64,000 nucleotides of DNA from Bradyrhizobium sp. OK095 (GTDB taxonomy: Bacteria; Pseudomonadota; Alphaproteobacteria; Rhizobiales; Xanthobacteraceae). The position numbers and the translations under genes are program-made. Each line of letters begins with the position of its first letter. Within the stretch, counting starts at the first letter, position 1. Shown in pieces: positions 18,690 through 26,430 of this stretch. The stretch covers positions 124,001 to 188,000 of the forward strand of contig NZ_FOBX01000013.1 in assembly GCF_900109945.1 (NCBI RefSeq), read 5' to 3'. The notes beneath the pieces were generated by a model. The model was not told the origin of the DNA. It worked only from the letters and a program-made list of their open reading frames with translations, and made no database searches.

Positions 18690-18989
18690 GTGATCTACGT
18701 CGTTGCCACCTTGACCATCAAGCCTGAAACGCGCGCCGAATTCATTGCCGCCGCCACCGCCTGCATCAAGGAGACGCGGAAGGAGCCCGGCAATATCGCC
18801 TATGATTTGCATGAGAGCGTGACCGATCCCGCCAAGATGGTGTTCGTCGAGCAGTGGGAAAATGCCGAGGCGCTGGTGCCGCATCGTGGCCAGGAGCACA
18901 TGAAGACTTTCGGCCGCGTCGCGGTGAAGTGCTTCACGGCGCCGCCCAAGATTGAAGTGATCACGCCCGAGAAGGTCGACGTCCGCTAA
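18690..18989 (+). CDS. ABM-domain protein, putative quinol monooxygenase (first of a pair)
   Basis: The 99-residue protein has the antibiotic-biosynthesis-monooxygenase fold (PF03992): MIYVVATLTIKPETRAEFI, CIKETRKEPGNIAYDLHES, and VFVEQWENAEALVPH. I use the GTG at 18690, seven bases after GGGAGG, because it aligns with the ATG of the next gene (MIYVIATTPMKPENK). The open frame reaches back to 18657. Members act on small aromatic or quinol substrates without a cofactor. Nothing links this to urea chemistry except position between ureC and ureE. Confidence 0.83.
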   Translation: MIYVVATLTIKPETRAEFIAAATACIKETRKEPGNIAYDLHESVTDPAKMVFVEQWENAEALVPHRGQEHMKTFGRVAVKCFTAPPKIEVITPEKVDVR

Positions 18990-19012
18990 CAAGAACAACA
19001 GGGAATAACCCC

Positions 19013-19312
19013 ATGATCTATGTCATCGCCACCACGCCCATGAAGCCGGAGAACAAGGACGATTTCATCAAAGGGCACAAGGTCTGCACCGTCGAGACGC
19101 TCAAGGAGAAGGGCTGCCTCTCCTATGACGGCAATGTCAGCGTCAACAACCCCAACCAGTATGTCGTGGTCGAGCGCTGGGAGACCCGCGAGGATCTCAA
19201 CGCTCACGGCAAGGCCCCGCACATGAAGGTGTGGCGTGAATATTCCGCGCAAATGAAGACGGCGCCGACGGTGATCGAGATCATCAGCGACGGCAAGGTC
19301 GAGAAGCTCTGA
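19013..19312 (+). CDS. ABM-domain protein, putative quinol monooxygenase (second of a pair)
   Basis: The 99-residue paralogue of the preceding gene shares its start (MIYVIATTPMKPENKDDFI) and its core (KEKGCLSYDGNVSVNN, VVVERWETREDLNAH). The two probably arose by tandem duplication and may form a heteromer, as ABM proteins are usually dimers. It is 23 bases downstream of the first copy and 11 bases before ureE, so it is clearly within the urease transcript. Confidence 0.83.
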   Translation: MIYVIATTPMKPENKDDFIKGHKVCTVETLKEKGCLSYDGNVSVNNPNQYVVVERWETREDLNAHGKAPHMKVWREYSAQMKTAPTVIEIISDGKVEKL

Positions 19313-19323
19313 GGATAGTGCGC

Positions 19324-19932
19324 ATGATCCGGGCGACGCAGGTTAAGGGACAGCACCGCTTCACGGAAACGCCGGCGGATACGGTCGTGCTCGATTTCGA
19401 CGATCGGCACCGCCGCCGCATGGCGATGGCGGGGACCCGGGGTCTCGAATTCCTGCTCGACCTGGAGAATGCCGTTGCGCTGCGCGGCGGCGATGCGCTG
19501 GTGCTGGAGGACGGAAGGCTGGTCGAAGTGGTTGCGGCGCCCGAGCCGCTGCTCGAGATCCGCGGCCACGATCCGCACCACCTTATCCGTGTCGGCTGGC
19601 ATCTCGGCAACCGCCATCTGCCGACGCAGATCATGGCCAAGGCCTTGCGCATCCGCCGCGACCACGTCATCGAGGCCATGGTGAAGGGCCTCGGTGCCCG
19701 CGTGGTCGAGATCGAGGCGCCGTTCGATCCCGAAGGCGGCGCCTATGCCGATGCCGGGCACGCGCATGGCCACGACGACCATGCGCACCACGATCACGGC
19801 CATCATGGTCACGATCACCATGATCATCACGGCCATGAGCACCACGCGCATGACCATGGGCATGATCACGACGAGCATTGCGACCATCCCGACCATCACC
19901 ACGGCCACAAGCATGCTCATGACCACAAATGA
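19324..19932 (+). CDS. ureE: Urease accessory protein UreE, His-rich nickel carrier
   Basis: This 202-residue nickel metallochaperone passes Ni to UreG/urease. The N-terminal domain (DTVVLDFDDRHRRRMAMAG) and the C-terminal Ni-binding domain (YHLGNRHLPTQIM-like: WHLGNRHLPTQI) are clear. From about residue 145 to the end the protein is an exceptional run of His, Asp and Gly with about 30 histidines, far more than in many UreE proteins, and suited to nickel storage. I chose the ATG at 19324, eight bases after GAGGA, over a GTG two codons earlier. Its 3' end overlaps ureF by 14 bases. Confidence 0.95.
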   Translation: MIRATQVKGQHRFTETPADTVVLDFDDRHRRRMAMAGTRGLEFLLDLENAVALRGGDALVLEDGRLVEVVAAPEPLLEIRGHDPHHLIRVGWHLGNRHLPTQIMAKALRIRRDHVIEAMVKGLGARVVEIEAPFDPEGGAYADAGHAHGHDDHAHHDHGHHGHDHHDHHGHEHHAHDHGHDHDEHCDHPDHHHGHKHAHDHK

Positions 19933-20641
19933 GCCGGTCGCGGCCTGCGACCTCGCCGAGCGCGAGGCCGCGGCGCTGTACCGGTTGATGACCTGGCTGT
20001 CGCCGGCGTTTCCCGTCGGCGGCTTCTCCTACTCCAGCGGCATCGAATGGGCGGTCGAGGCGGGCGACATCACCGACGTCGCGACGCTGGCCGACTGGCT
20101 CGATGCGATGCTCGCCGATGGCTCCGGCTTTTGCGATGCGACGTTTCTGGTCCATGCCTATCGCGCCGCTGAAGCCGGCGAAGACGCCAGCTTGAGCGAG
20201 ATCGCGGAACTCGCGAGCGCCTTCGTGCCGTCGCGCGAGCGGCAACTCGAGACCACCTCTCAGGGGCGCGCCTTCGTCGAGATCTCCCGTGCGGCGTGGG
20301 ATGCGGAAGGCCTGGATGCCATGGTCGCGGCATGCCGCACGCCACTGGTTTATCCCGTCGCCGTCGGCGTCGTCGCCGCGATGCACGGCGTGCCGCTGGC
20401 GCCGACCTTGCACGCCTTCCTGCATGCGCTGGTCTCGAACTGGATCTCGGCGGCAAGCCGGCTCGTTCCGCTTGGTCAGACCGACAGCCAGCGCGTGCTG
20501 GTGAAACTGGAGCTAGCTGTTGCCGCGACCGCCCATCGTGCGTTGAAAGCGGCATTGGACGATCTCGGCAGCGCGACCTTTCGCGCCGATCTCGCCAGCC
20601 TGCGGCACGAGACGCAATATACGCGGTTGTTTCGCTCGTGA
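19919..20641 (+). CDS. ureF: Urease accessory protein UreF
   Basis: UreF bridges UreD and UreG in the nickel-insertion complex. Typical stretches are LYRLMTWLSPAFPVGGFSYS in part, GIEWAVEAGDI, and VPSRERQLETTSQGRAF. I start at ATG 19919 (MTTNEPVAACDL); ATG 19913 would add two residues. The much longer frame back to 19694 merely reads the His-rich ureE tail in another frame (Thr/Met-rich nonsense). The start lies within the ureE coding end, so translation is coupled. The stop precedes ureG by 39 bases. Confidence 0.94.
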   Translation: MTTNEPVAACDLAEREAAALYRLMTWLSPAFPVGGFSYSSGIEWAVEAGDITDVATLADWLDAMLADGSGFCDATFLVHAYRAAEAGEDASLSEIAELASAFVPSRERQLETTSQGRAFVEISRAAWDAEGLDAMVAACRTPLVYPVAVGVVAAMHGVPLAPTLHAFLHALVSNWISAASRLVPLGQTDSQRVLVKLELAVAATAHRALKAALDDLGSATFRADLASLRHETQYTRLFRS

Positions 20642-20680
20642 GCGGTGCGGCCTTTGACCTATCAAGAAAGAGCAAGTGAT

Positions 20681-21316
20681 ATGGCGAGCGTCTTGACGAA
20701 ATCTCACGGCCCCTTGCGTGTCGGTATCGGTGGCCCCGTCGGATCGGGCAAGACCGCGTTGATGGACCTGCTCTGCAAGACCATGCGCGAGCGCTATGAC
20801 ATCGCCGCGATCACCAACGACATCTATACCAAATGGGATGCGGAATTCCTGGTGCGTTCGGGCTCGCTGACGCCGGACCGCATCGCCGGCGTCGAGACCG
20901 GCGGCTGCCCGCACACCGCGATCCGCGAGGATGCCTCGATGAATCTCGCCGCGGTTGCGGACATGCGCGCGAAATTTCCCGGCCTCGACCTCGTGCTGAT
21001 CGAATCCGGCGGCGACAATCTCGCTGCCACTTTTTCCCCGGAACTGGCCGACCTCACCATCTACGTGATCGACGTCGCGGCCGGCGACAAGATCCCGTCC
21101 AAGGGCGGCCCCGGCATCACCCGCTCCGACCTCCTGGTCATCAACAAGATCGACCTCGCGCCCCATGTCGGCGCATCCCTCGAAAAGATGGAGACGGACG
21201 CCCGGCGCATGCGCGGCGAGCGCCCTTTCGTCATGACCAACCTGAAGAAGAGCGAGGGGCTCGACCGCATCGTCGGCTTCATCGAGGCCAAAGGCGGCCT
21301 GAGACGGGCGGGCTGA
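20681..21316 (+). CDS. ureG: Urease accessory GTPase UreG
   Basis: The 211-residue SIMIBI GTPase powers nickel insertion. The P-loop GGPVGSGKT is at 17-25, followed by AITNDIYTKWDAEFL, the metal-binding CPH-type motif GGCPHTAIREDAS, LIESGGDNLAATFSPEL and the base-specificity motif INKIDLAP. I start at ATG 20681 (MASVLTKSHGPLRVGI) after AAGAAAGAG. A GTG at 20645 is in frame but gives an implausible N-terminus. It is the last gene of the urea cluster. I see no strong terminator in the 277 bases that follow. Confidence 0.96.
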   Translation: MASVLTKSHGPLRVGIGGPVGSGKTALMDLLCKTMRERYDIAAITNDIYTKWDAEFLVRSGSLTPDRIAGVETGGCPHTAIREDASMNLAAVADMRAKFPGLDLVLIESGGDNLAATFSPELADLTIYVIDVAAGDKIPSKGGPGITRSDLLVINKIDLAPHVGASLEKMETDARRMRGERPFVMTNLKKSEGLDRIVGFIEAKGGLRRAG

Positions 21317-21593
21317 CCGGCGCGACGACTTGGCGCAGGCGTTCTTGCCGTTAACGCCCGGGGCCAAACTGGCATCTGCGGAACAAATTTCGGACATGGC
21401 GATTAACTACTTTCGGCGCCCAGGGCAAATCCGCCTTGTAAGTCAATTTGGCCGGACGATCGGCCGGGCAGATTAAGCTTTTCAGGCGACCCAAGTTGCG
21501 TACTGATGCCTCCTCATCCATTATCACCGCCACTGGGGTTCACCCTGTTTCGGCACATGGCCGTTCGAGCGGCGTTCATATGCTCCGTGTTTA

Positions 21594-23285
21594 TTGCCGA
21601 CCTCCTGCTTCCGCCTGAGTAGTCGCGTGGTCCGGCTGGGATTCATCATCGGTTTCATCGCTCTGCTCGGGGTCTTGCTCTCCGGGCTGGCGGCCTATCG
21701 TGTCCACGACCAGGAGTTGGCGCTGGACCGGATCGCACTCGCGCGTGCGATCGACGTTCATGCGAGCCTGGTTCAGGACCGGCTCACCGAGCGCGAGCTG
21801 CTTGCGCGTGTCGCCTCAGGCCTGTTCCGCACGCCGTCGGTGCTCAAGCCCAACATGCTGGAGCCGTTGCGCTCGGCGATCTACGCCTTCAAGACCGATT
21901 TCGTGGTGGCCGGCTGGGTCGCCCGGCTCCAGCCGAACGAGCTTGCTGCGGCGCAGGCGGCGATCGCGGCCGCGGGCTTCCCGAAGCCTGAGATTCGCGA
22001 CTACGGCGACAAGCCGATCGCGCCGGCAAGCCTCACCCAGCCGATCGACGTGCTGATGGACCTCGAGCCGCGCAGCGACGAGACCAAGGCGTTGCCCGGC
22101 CGCAGCTATGACCAGGACCCGGTCCGCAGCGCGATGCTCGCCCGGGCTCGGATCGAGAAGAGGTCCGTCGCCTCCGACCCGGTACCACTCCTGCGCGAAA
22201 ACGGGGCGGTCGGCATCATCGTCGCCGCCCCCGTCATTCCCGAGGGGGCAACGGAGCCTGTCGGTTTCATCACGTTTTCCTACGAGCTCGCGTCGCTGAT
22301 GCTGACCAACGACGACATGTCGTTGTTCTCGGTCGCGCTCAGGGATCCGCGCAAGGATGGCGGCGAGCTCGTCGCCAACGACCAGGGCGTGGTCTCCACG
22401 CGCATGACCGCGGTCGATGGCCCGGCGCCATCGGCGACCCGCACCGTGAGCTTCGGTGGGCGTGACTGGCAGCTCGGCTATTACGCCAAGACCAATTCGG
22501 CCCGGCGCGCCGAGCAGACCGCGATCATCGTGGCTGCGATCGGCTTTGCCATCACCGCAATGGTGTGCGGCCTGTTCGGCTATGTCGCCTACAACAATCT
22601 GCGGCTCAGCCGCGAGATCCAGGTGCGGATCGGCTTCGAGCGCCGGCTGACCGCCGTGATCGACGAGCTCAACCACCGGGTCAAGAACATCCTGGCGGTG
22701 ATCCAGTCGATCGTGACGCGAACGCTGCGCCATGGCGCCGACATCGATGGCGCGCGCGAGTTGCTGATCGGCCGCATCCACGCCATGTCCAACGTGGTCT
22801 CGCTGCTCAGCGAAAGCCAGTGGCAGGGCGTCAAGCTGAAGGGGCTGTTCGAGGCGCGCGCCATTCCCCACGCCGACCGCATCGCCGTCACCGGTCCTGA
22901 TATCGCGGTCAGCGCGCGCGCGGCGCAAAGTCTCTCGCTGCTGTTCTTCGAGCTCGCCTCGCATTCCGACGAGGGCCTGTCGCTGGTCGGCAAGCATCCG
23001 CACATCACCGCCAACTGGACGGTGACGGGCGAGGAGCCCGAGGCGGTCTTCCATTTCCGCTGGGAGGAGTTCAACACCAGTGAGGCGACGCGACGCGCGG
23101 ATTCCGATTTCGGCTTGATCCTGCTCGACCGTGTCGCGCCCGAGGCGCTCGGCGGCACCGCCAAGCGCTACTTCACCGATGTCTCCTACGTCTATGAGCT
23201 GACCGCGCCGATGGTGACGGTGGTCGACATGACCGAGCGCGATCGCACCGACAAGCTCTCCGCGCCGGTGAGGCCTGCACGATAG
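21594..23285 (+). CDS. CHASE-domain membrane protein with degenerate HWE-type histidine kinase core
   Basis: The 563-residue protein has a first membrane helix at about 13-35, a periplasmic CHASE-like sensor at about 70-240, a second helix at about 308-333, and an HWE-family dimerisation box with the phospho-accepting histidine (DELNHRVKNILAVIQ, His361). The ATP-binding domain is unusual: the N-box HELATNA of HWE kinases reads FELASHS (452-458). It therefore lacks both the family-defining His and the metal-binding Asn. The WxE box is kept (WEE, 490-492). It may be a pseudokinase or signal only by binding. The start is uncertain (TTG 21594, or GTG 21627). The domain order is clear, the function is not. 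Confidence 0.8.
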   Translation: MPTSCFRLSSRVVRLGFIIGFIALLGVLLSGLAAYRVHDQELALDRIALARAIDVHASLVQDRLTERELLARVASGLFRTPSVLKPNMLEPLRSAIYAFKTDFVVAGWVARLQPNELAAAQAAIAAAGFPKPEIRDYGDKPIAPASLTQPIDVLMDLEPRSDETKALPGRSYDQDPVRSAMLARARIEKRSVASDPVPLLRENGAVGIIVAAPVIPEGATEPVGFITFSYELASLMLTNDDMSLFSVALRDPRKDGGELVANDQGVVSTRMTAVDGPAPSATRTVSFGGRDWQLGYYAKTNSARRAEQTAIIVAAIGFAITAMVCGLFGYVAYNNLRLSREIQVRIGFERRLTAVIDELNHRVKNILAVIQSIVTRTLRHGADIDGARELLIGRIHAMSNVVSLLSESQWQGVKLKGLFEARAIPHADRIAVTGPDIAVSARAAQSLSLLFFELASHSDEGLSLVGKHPHITANWTVTGEEPEAVFHFRWEEFNTSEATRRADSDFGLILLDRVAPEALGGTAKRYFTDVSYVYELTAPMVTVVDMTERDRTDKLSAPVRPAR

Positions 23286-23293
23286 CCGCCTGG

Positions 23294-23932
23294 CTAATCC
23301 TTCGGCTGCAAGACCATGTCGACCAGATTGCGCGCATAGGCCGGCGTGATCGGCGCGATGCCGAAGACGTAGCGGTAGAACAGGCTGCCATAGATTGCGT
23401 CGTAGAGATCTTCAGGCGTCCCGTCGGCCAGAACGCTGCCGTCGGTCTGGCCCGCGGCGATCATCTCGACCAGCGCGTCGCGGCGGAATTGCAGATAGCG
23501 CGCGTAGAACAGCTCCGCCGAGCCGGTCTTCGAGATGCATTCGGAGATGACGGCGAGCTGCACCTTGCCGAACTCGCCCTGGAGCGCCTCGGCATAAGCG
23601 GCGGCATGGCGGCGCGCGCGCGCCGCTGGCGTTCCGGAACTCACCGGCGGCAGCGGCAGCATCTGCGCCGCGTGATGAAGGAAGGCGTCGATCAGCAGCG
23701 CTTCGCGTGACGGCCACCATTTGTAGATCGTCATCTTGGAGACGCTGGAGTGGCGCGCGACGGCGTCGATCGTTGTGGTGGAGAGTCCCGTGGCGGCCAT
23801 CAGCGCATAGGCGCTTTCGAGAATGGCGTTGGTGGTCTCGATCGACCGCGGCCGGCCGCGCCTGGGTGCGCTGTCAGCCTCTTCACCACCGCCCTTCACC
23901 ATCGCCACGCCGGTCTCCTCACGCAAAGCCAT
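23294..23932 (-). CDS. TetR/AcrR family transcriptional regulator
   Basis: The protein has an N-terminal TetR helix-turn-helix domain (RSIETTNAILESAYALM, GLSTTTIDAVARHSSVSKMTIYKWW, REALLIDAFL) and an all-helical ligand-binding C-terminal domain. I use ATG 23932; ATG 23902 would give a shorter version without the Glu/Gly-rich lead. It is convergent with the kinase-like gene (8-base gap) and divergent from nothing obvious, so its target cannot be inferred. The gap upstream is filled with repeats. Confidence 0.88.
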   Translation of the reverse strand: MALREETGVAMVKGGGEEADSAPRRGRPRSIETTNAILESAYALMAATGLSTTTIDAVARHSSVSKMTIYKWWPSREALLIDAFLHHAAQMLPLPPVSSGTPAARARRHAAAYAEALQGEFGKVQLAVISECISKTGSAELFYARYLQFRRDALVEMIAAGQTDGSVLADGTPEDLYDAIYGSLFYRYVFGIAPITPAYARNLVDMVLQPKD

Positions 23933-23988
23933 TCGGCATAGCGCAGCCACAGCTTTCGGCCTAGCAGAATCGCACGATTATTTTGTGA

Positions 23989-24083
23989 GAGCGTTTTCGA
24001 GCGAAGTGGATACCGGTTCGCGTGAAGAAAACGCGTCAAAACAGGACTCCAGAGCCGCGTTCCGATTGCATCGGAACGGGGCG
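23989..24083. repeat. Interspersed repeat, Bradyrhizobium type (GAGCGTTTTCGAGCGAAGTGG...)
   Basis: Between the OpgC gene stop and the TetR gene lies a unit I recognise as one of the commonest intergenic repeats of Bradyrhizobium: GAGCGTTTTCGAGCGAAGTGG, then TACCGGTTCGCGTGAAG and AAAACGCGTCAAAAC. It is followed by a second dyad, CCGATTGCATCGG. GCGTTTTC and GAAAACGC are complementary, so the first unit can fold into a long hairpin at the opgC mRNA 3' end. Confidence 0.65.
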
Positions 24084-25226
24084 CTAGGCCTGCTGACGCA
24101 GTGCCGCAGGCAGGTCCTGCCGCTTCGACCAGGTGATGTAATAGGCGACCGCTGTCATCGCTGCAAAGCCGGCGAGGCTCACTGCGATCTGCATCACCAC
24201 CAGGTTTGCCCCGGTGATCAGGATGAGATGGCCGGCAAGGGACAGGAACACGGCGACGCAAAATACCGCGAGCCATTCCTCGCCGCATGTGATCACCGCC
24301 TGAAGCGGCCGCAATTTCAGGCCGGGATGGTCAGCCGGAATGAAATGGGTCGCGAGGAAGGCGAGCGCGAGAAAATGGATCACGCGATAGGGCGCGAGGT
24401 TTTCCTTGTCGGTCGGAGCGATGCCGTTGAGGACGACGTCCGGCAGGTAAGCGGACAGCGTCGGCGAATGCCGCATCAGCGTGACGGCCATCGCGAAGAC
24501 GAGATAGCTGCCTGCGAGGATTCGTAGCCAGGACATGCCGTACAGCGCGCGTCCGGGTGCGCCCGTCACGGCGAACCAGCCGCCCAGCACCATCAGCATC
24601 TGCCAGCAGAACGGATTGAACGTCCATTCCTGGTCGGGGTAGGCGTGAAAATTCCAGCCGAACCACCTCGCGGCGAGATACAGTGCGACCGACATCACCA
24701 GCGTCACGTTCGGACGCCGCAGCAGACCCCACAGTGCGAATGGGAAGAACGCCATCAGCGGGATCATCAGTTGCAGCAGGTCGAGGTTGAGCGGTTCTTC
24801 CTGGAGCACCAATCCCTGGACCAGGATGCGCAGCGGGTGCTCGAGAATCCCCGAGATATTGTAGTCCTGAATGATCTCAGGCGCCATCGACTGCGAGGCG
24901 ACATAGGCGATGGTGTCGATATAGATCACGAACAGCACGACATAGGCAGCGTAGAGCCGCCAGACACGGCGGAAGATCCGCGTCGCCGCGACGACGTAGC
25001 CGCGCTCCAGCGCTATCCTGCCGTGGATGATGGCGACGCCATAGCCCACCACGAACACGAACAAATCGGCCGCGCCACTGAAGCCGAAATTGCGCAGCGT
25101 CAGCAAATTGACGACGTTGTTCGGGATGTGGTCGACGAACACCGACCAATTGGCAATGCCGAGCGTCAAATAGAGCCTGGCGTCGTGATGAAATGCGGCG
25201 AGGTTCGCCTTGACGGACAGTTTCAT
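24084..25226 (-). CDS. OpgC-family membrane protein
   Basis: The 380-residue protein has about ten membrane helices and matches the OpgC C-terminal-like family (PF10129). Landmarks are the N-terminal WSVFVDHIPNNVVNLLTLRNFGFSGAADLFVFV (in part) and WLYAAYVVLFVIYI. OpgC is an acyltransferase-like protein that adds succinyl groups to periplasmic glucans in other proteobacteria; modification of cyclic beta-glucans or another surface glycan is plausible here but not shown. The upstream 200 bases hold its promoter and nothing else I can identify. Confidence 0.85.
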   Translation of the reverse strand: MKLSVKANLAAFHHDARLYLTLGIANWSVFVDHIPNNVVNLLTLRNFGFSGAADLFVFVVGYGVAIIHGRIALERGYVVAATRIFRRVWRLYAAYVVLFVIYIDTIAYVASQSMAPEIIQDYNISGILEHPLRILVQGLVLQEEPLNLDLLQLMIPLMAFFPFALWGLLRRPNVTLVMSVALYLAARWFGWNFHAYPDQEWTFNPFCWQMLMVLGGWFAVTGAPGRALYGMSWLRILAGSYLVFAMAVTLMRHSPTLSAYLPDVVLNGIAPTDKENLAPYRVIHFLALAFLATHFIPADHPGLKLRPLQAVITCGEEWLAVFCVAVFLSLAGHLILITGANLVVMQIAVSLAGFAAMTAVAYYITWSKRQDLPAALRQQA

Positions 25227-25435
25227 TGAGTAAAATAGGTTTGTGAATCAGGGTGATGCTTTTACCGGCAACCTGCTGCCTATCCGAGTAGCGTTTACGT
25301 GAGCGGGACGGGATTTGTCCCGAATGGCGCAAAATTGCGCAGGATACGCTGTGGAATTCCAGCGAGCCGGTTCAATCGCCTCTCAGCGCAACTTTCCGAA
25401 AGAAAAAATTTCCAGTCTGGCCGCGCTTTCGAGAA

Positions 25436-25891
25436 TCATTCTGCCGGTTCAGCCGCTGCTTCGTCGGGGGCGCCTGCGCGGCTTGCCATGATTCCGAGGG
25501 CGACGCCGCCGATGGCGAGGATCGGCAGCAGCCGCTTGACCCCGATGGCGCGCACGATCTGAAGTCCCGTCGCGATCAGCATGGGGTCGGCGAGCATGCT
25601 CGAGGCCGCCGATTTCGCGGCGCGCTCGGCCGCGATCCGGGCACGCTTCTGCATCTGGCGCTTGTAGCCCCAATAGGTCGCCGCAGCAGTCAGCGTCAGC
25701 AGGAAGAAGATGCCGGCGCCGGCGAGGCAGGCCTGCACCGGTCCGTAGGTCTGGAGCACCGAGATGAAGGCGGCGGCGCAGAGAAAGCATGTGGTGATGA
25801 ACAGCGCGAACGCAGCGCCTGCGGCGAGCGACGTCAGCCGGATCGTCGTGCCGGTCGACGCGCTGATGCCATCGATGATGCGTTGAAACAT
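25436..25891 (-). CDS. YqjE/phage-holin-3_6-like small membrane protein
   Basis: The 151-residue protein has two close hydrophobic helices (about 18-45 LTSLAAGAAFALFITTCFLCAA and 53-72 ACLAGAGIFFLLTLTAAATYW, in parts), then a basic amphipathic stretch and a third weaker helix (LLPILAIGGVALGIMA). The layout resembles YqjE, which in enterobacteria follows the DUF883 protein YqjD, and that pairing is repeated here. GAGGAG lies seven bases before the ATG at 25891. It should be expressed from the EcfG-type promoter of the upstream DUF883 gene. Confidence 0.65.
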   Translation of the reverse strand: MFQRIIDGISASTGTTIRLTSLAAGAAFALFITTCFLCAAAFISVLQTYGPVQACLAGAGIFFLLTLTAAATYWGYKRQMQKRARIAAERAAKSAASSMLADPMLIATGLQIVRAIGVKRLLPILAIGGVALGIMASRAGAPDEAAAEPAE

Positions 25892-25981
25892 GGACTTGCT
25901 CCTCAATTCCCCACAAGCCGAATTCTCACCAGCCGATCGCGGCGGCGCCACGGCGCCGCCGTCACCGCGATCCCGGTCGCC

Positions 25982-26353
25982 TTACCGGCGCCAGACGGCG
26001 CCGATCAGGAAGCCGATGCCGAGCGCGATCCCGACGGTCGCAAGCGGTCGCTGCGTGATCGCGTCCTCCAGCGTCTCCTCGATCGAGCCGTAGGCGTCCT
26101 GTGCAGCACCCATCATGGCGCTGCCGCGCTCCGACATGTCGTCGAGGGTCGAATCCATGTTCTCGCGTGCCTGCTTGTAACCACGCCGAGCCTGCTTGCC
26201 CGTCGCGTTGGCAAAGGTATTGAGCGCGTCGGTGATCTGATCGGTGAGGGCGGCGATATCGTTTTTCACGGCTGCTACATCCTTCTCGAGGCGTTCTGCG
26301 GTGGCTTTGTCGGTCCAGTCTCTCATCCTGGCTTCGCCGTCGGCTATTGACAT
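25982..26353 (-). CDS. DUF883 (YqjD/ElaB/YgaM) family membrane-anchored protein
   Basis: The 123-residue protein is mostly a charged helix with coiled-coil character (TAERLEKDVAAVKNDIAALTDQI) and ends in one C-terminal membrane anchor, RPLATVGIALGIGFLIGAVW, the hallmark of the ElaB/YqjD family. YqjD binds ribosomes at the membrane in stationary-phase E. coli. I chose the ATG at 26353, six bases after GGAG. An EcfG-type promoter starts 38 bases upstream, consistent with induction by general stress. It is followed at 90 bases by the YqjE-like gene. Confidence 0.85.
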   Translation of the reverse strand: MSIADGEARMRDWTDKATAERLEKDVAAVKNDIAALTDQITDALNTFANATGKQARRGYKQARENMDSTLDDMSERGSAMMGAAQDAYGSIEETLEDAITQRPLATVGIALGIGFLIGAVWRR

Positions 26354-26390
26354 CATAAGCTCCGAACTGTTGGCGGTGTGTTGGGCTGAA

Positions 26391-26415
26391 AACGTTTCGT
26401 TATGACGGAAGTTCC
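26391..26415 (-). promoter_or_regulatory. EcfG-type (general stress sigma) promoter of the DUF883 gene
   Basis: On the minus strand GGAAC is followed after exactly 16 bases by CGTTTT. This matches the alphaproteobacterial general-stress consensus GGAAC-N16/17-CGTT without mismatch. The -10 block ends 38 bases before the DUF883 start, and the site lies just after the AI-2E permease stop. Confidence 0.75.
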
Positions 26416-26430
26416 GTTCGTGGGATCCCA

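Noticed and set aside
19760..19925. Short tandem CAC/CAT repeats as a possible CRISPR-like or minisatellite array
   Set aside because: They are the codons of the His-rich UreE tail; there are no spacers and the frame is uninterrupted.
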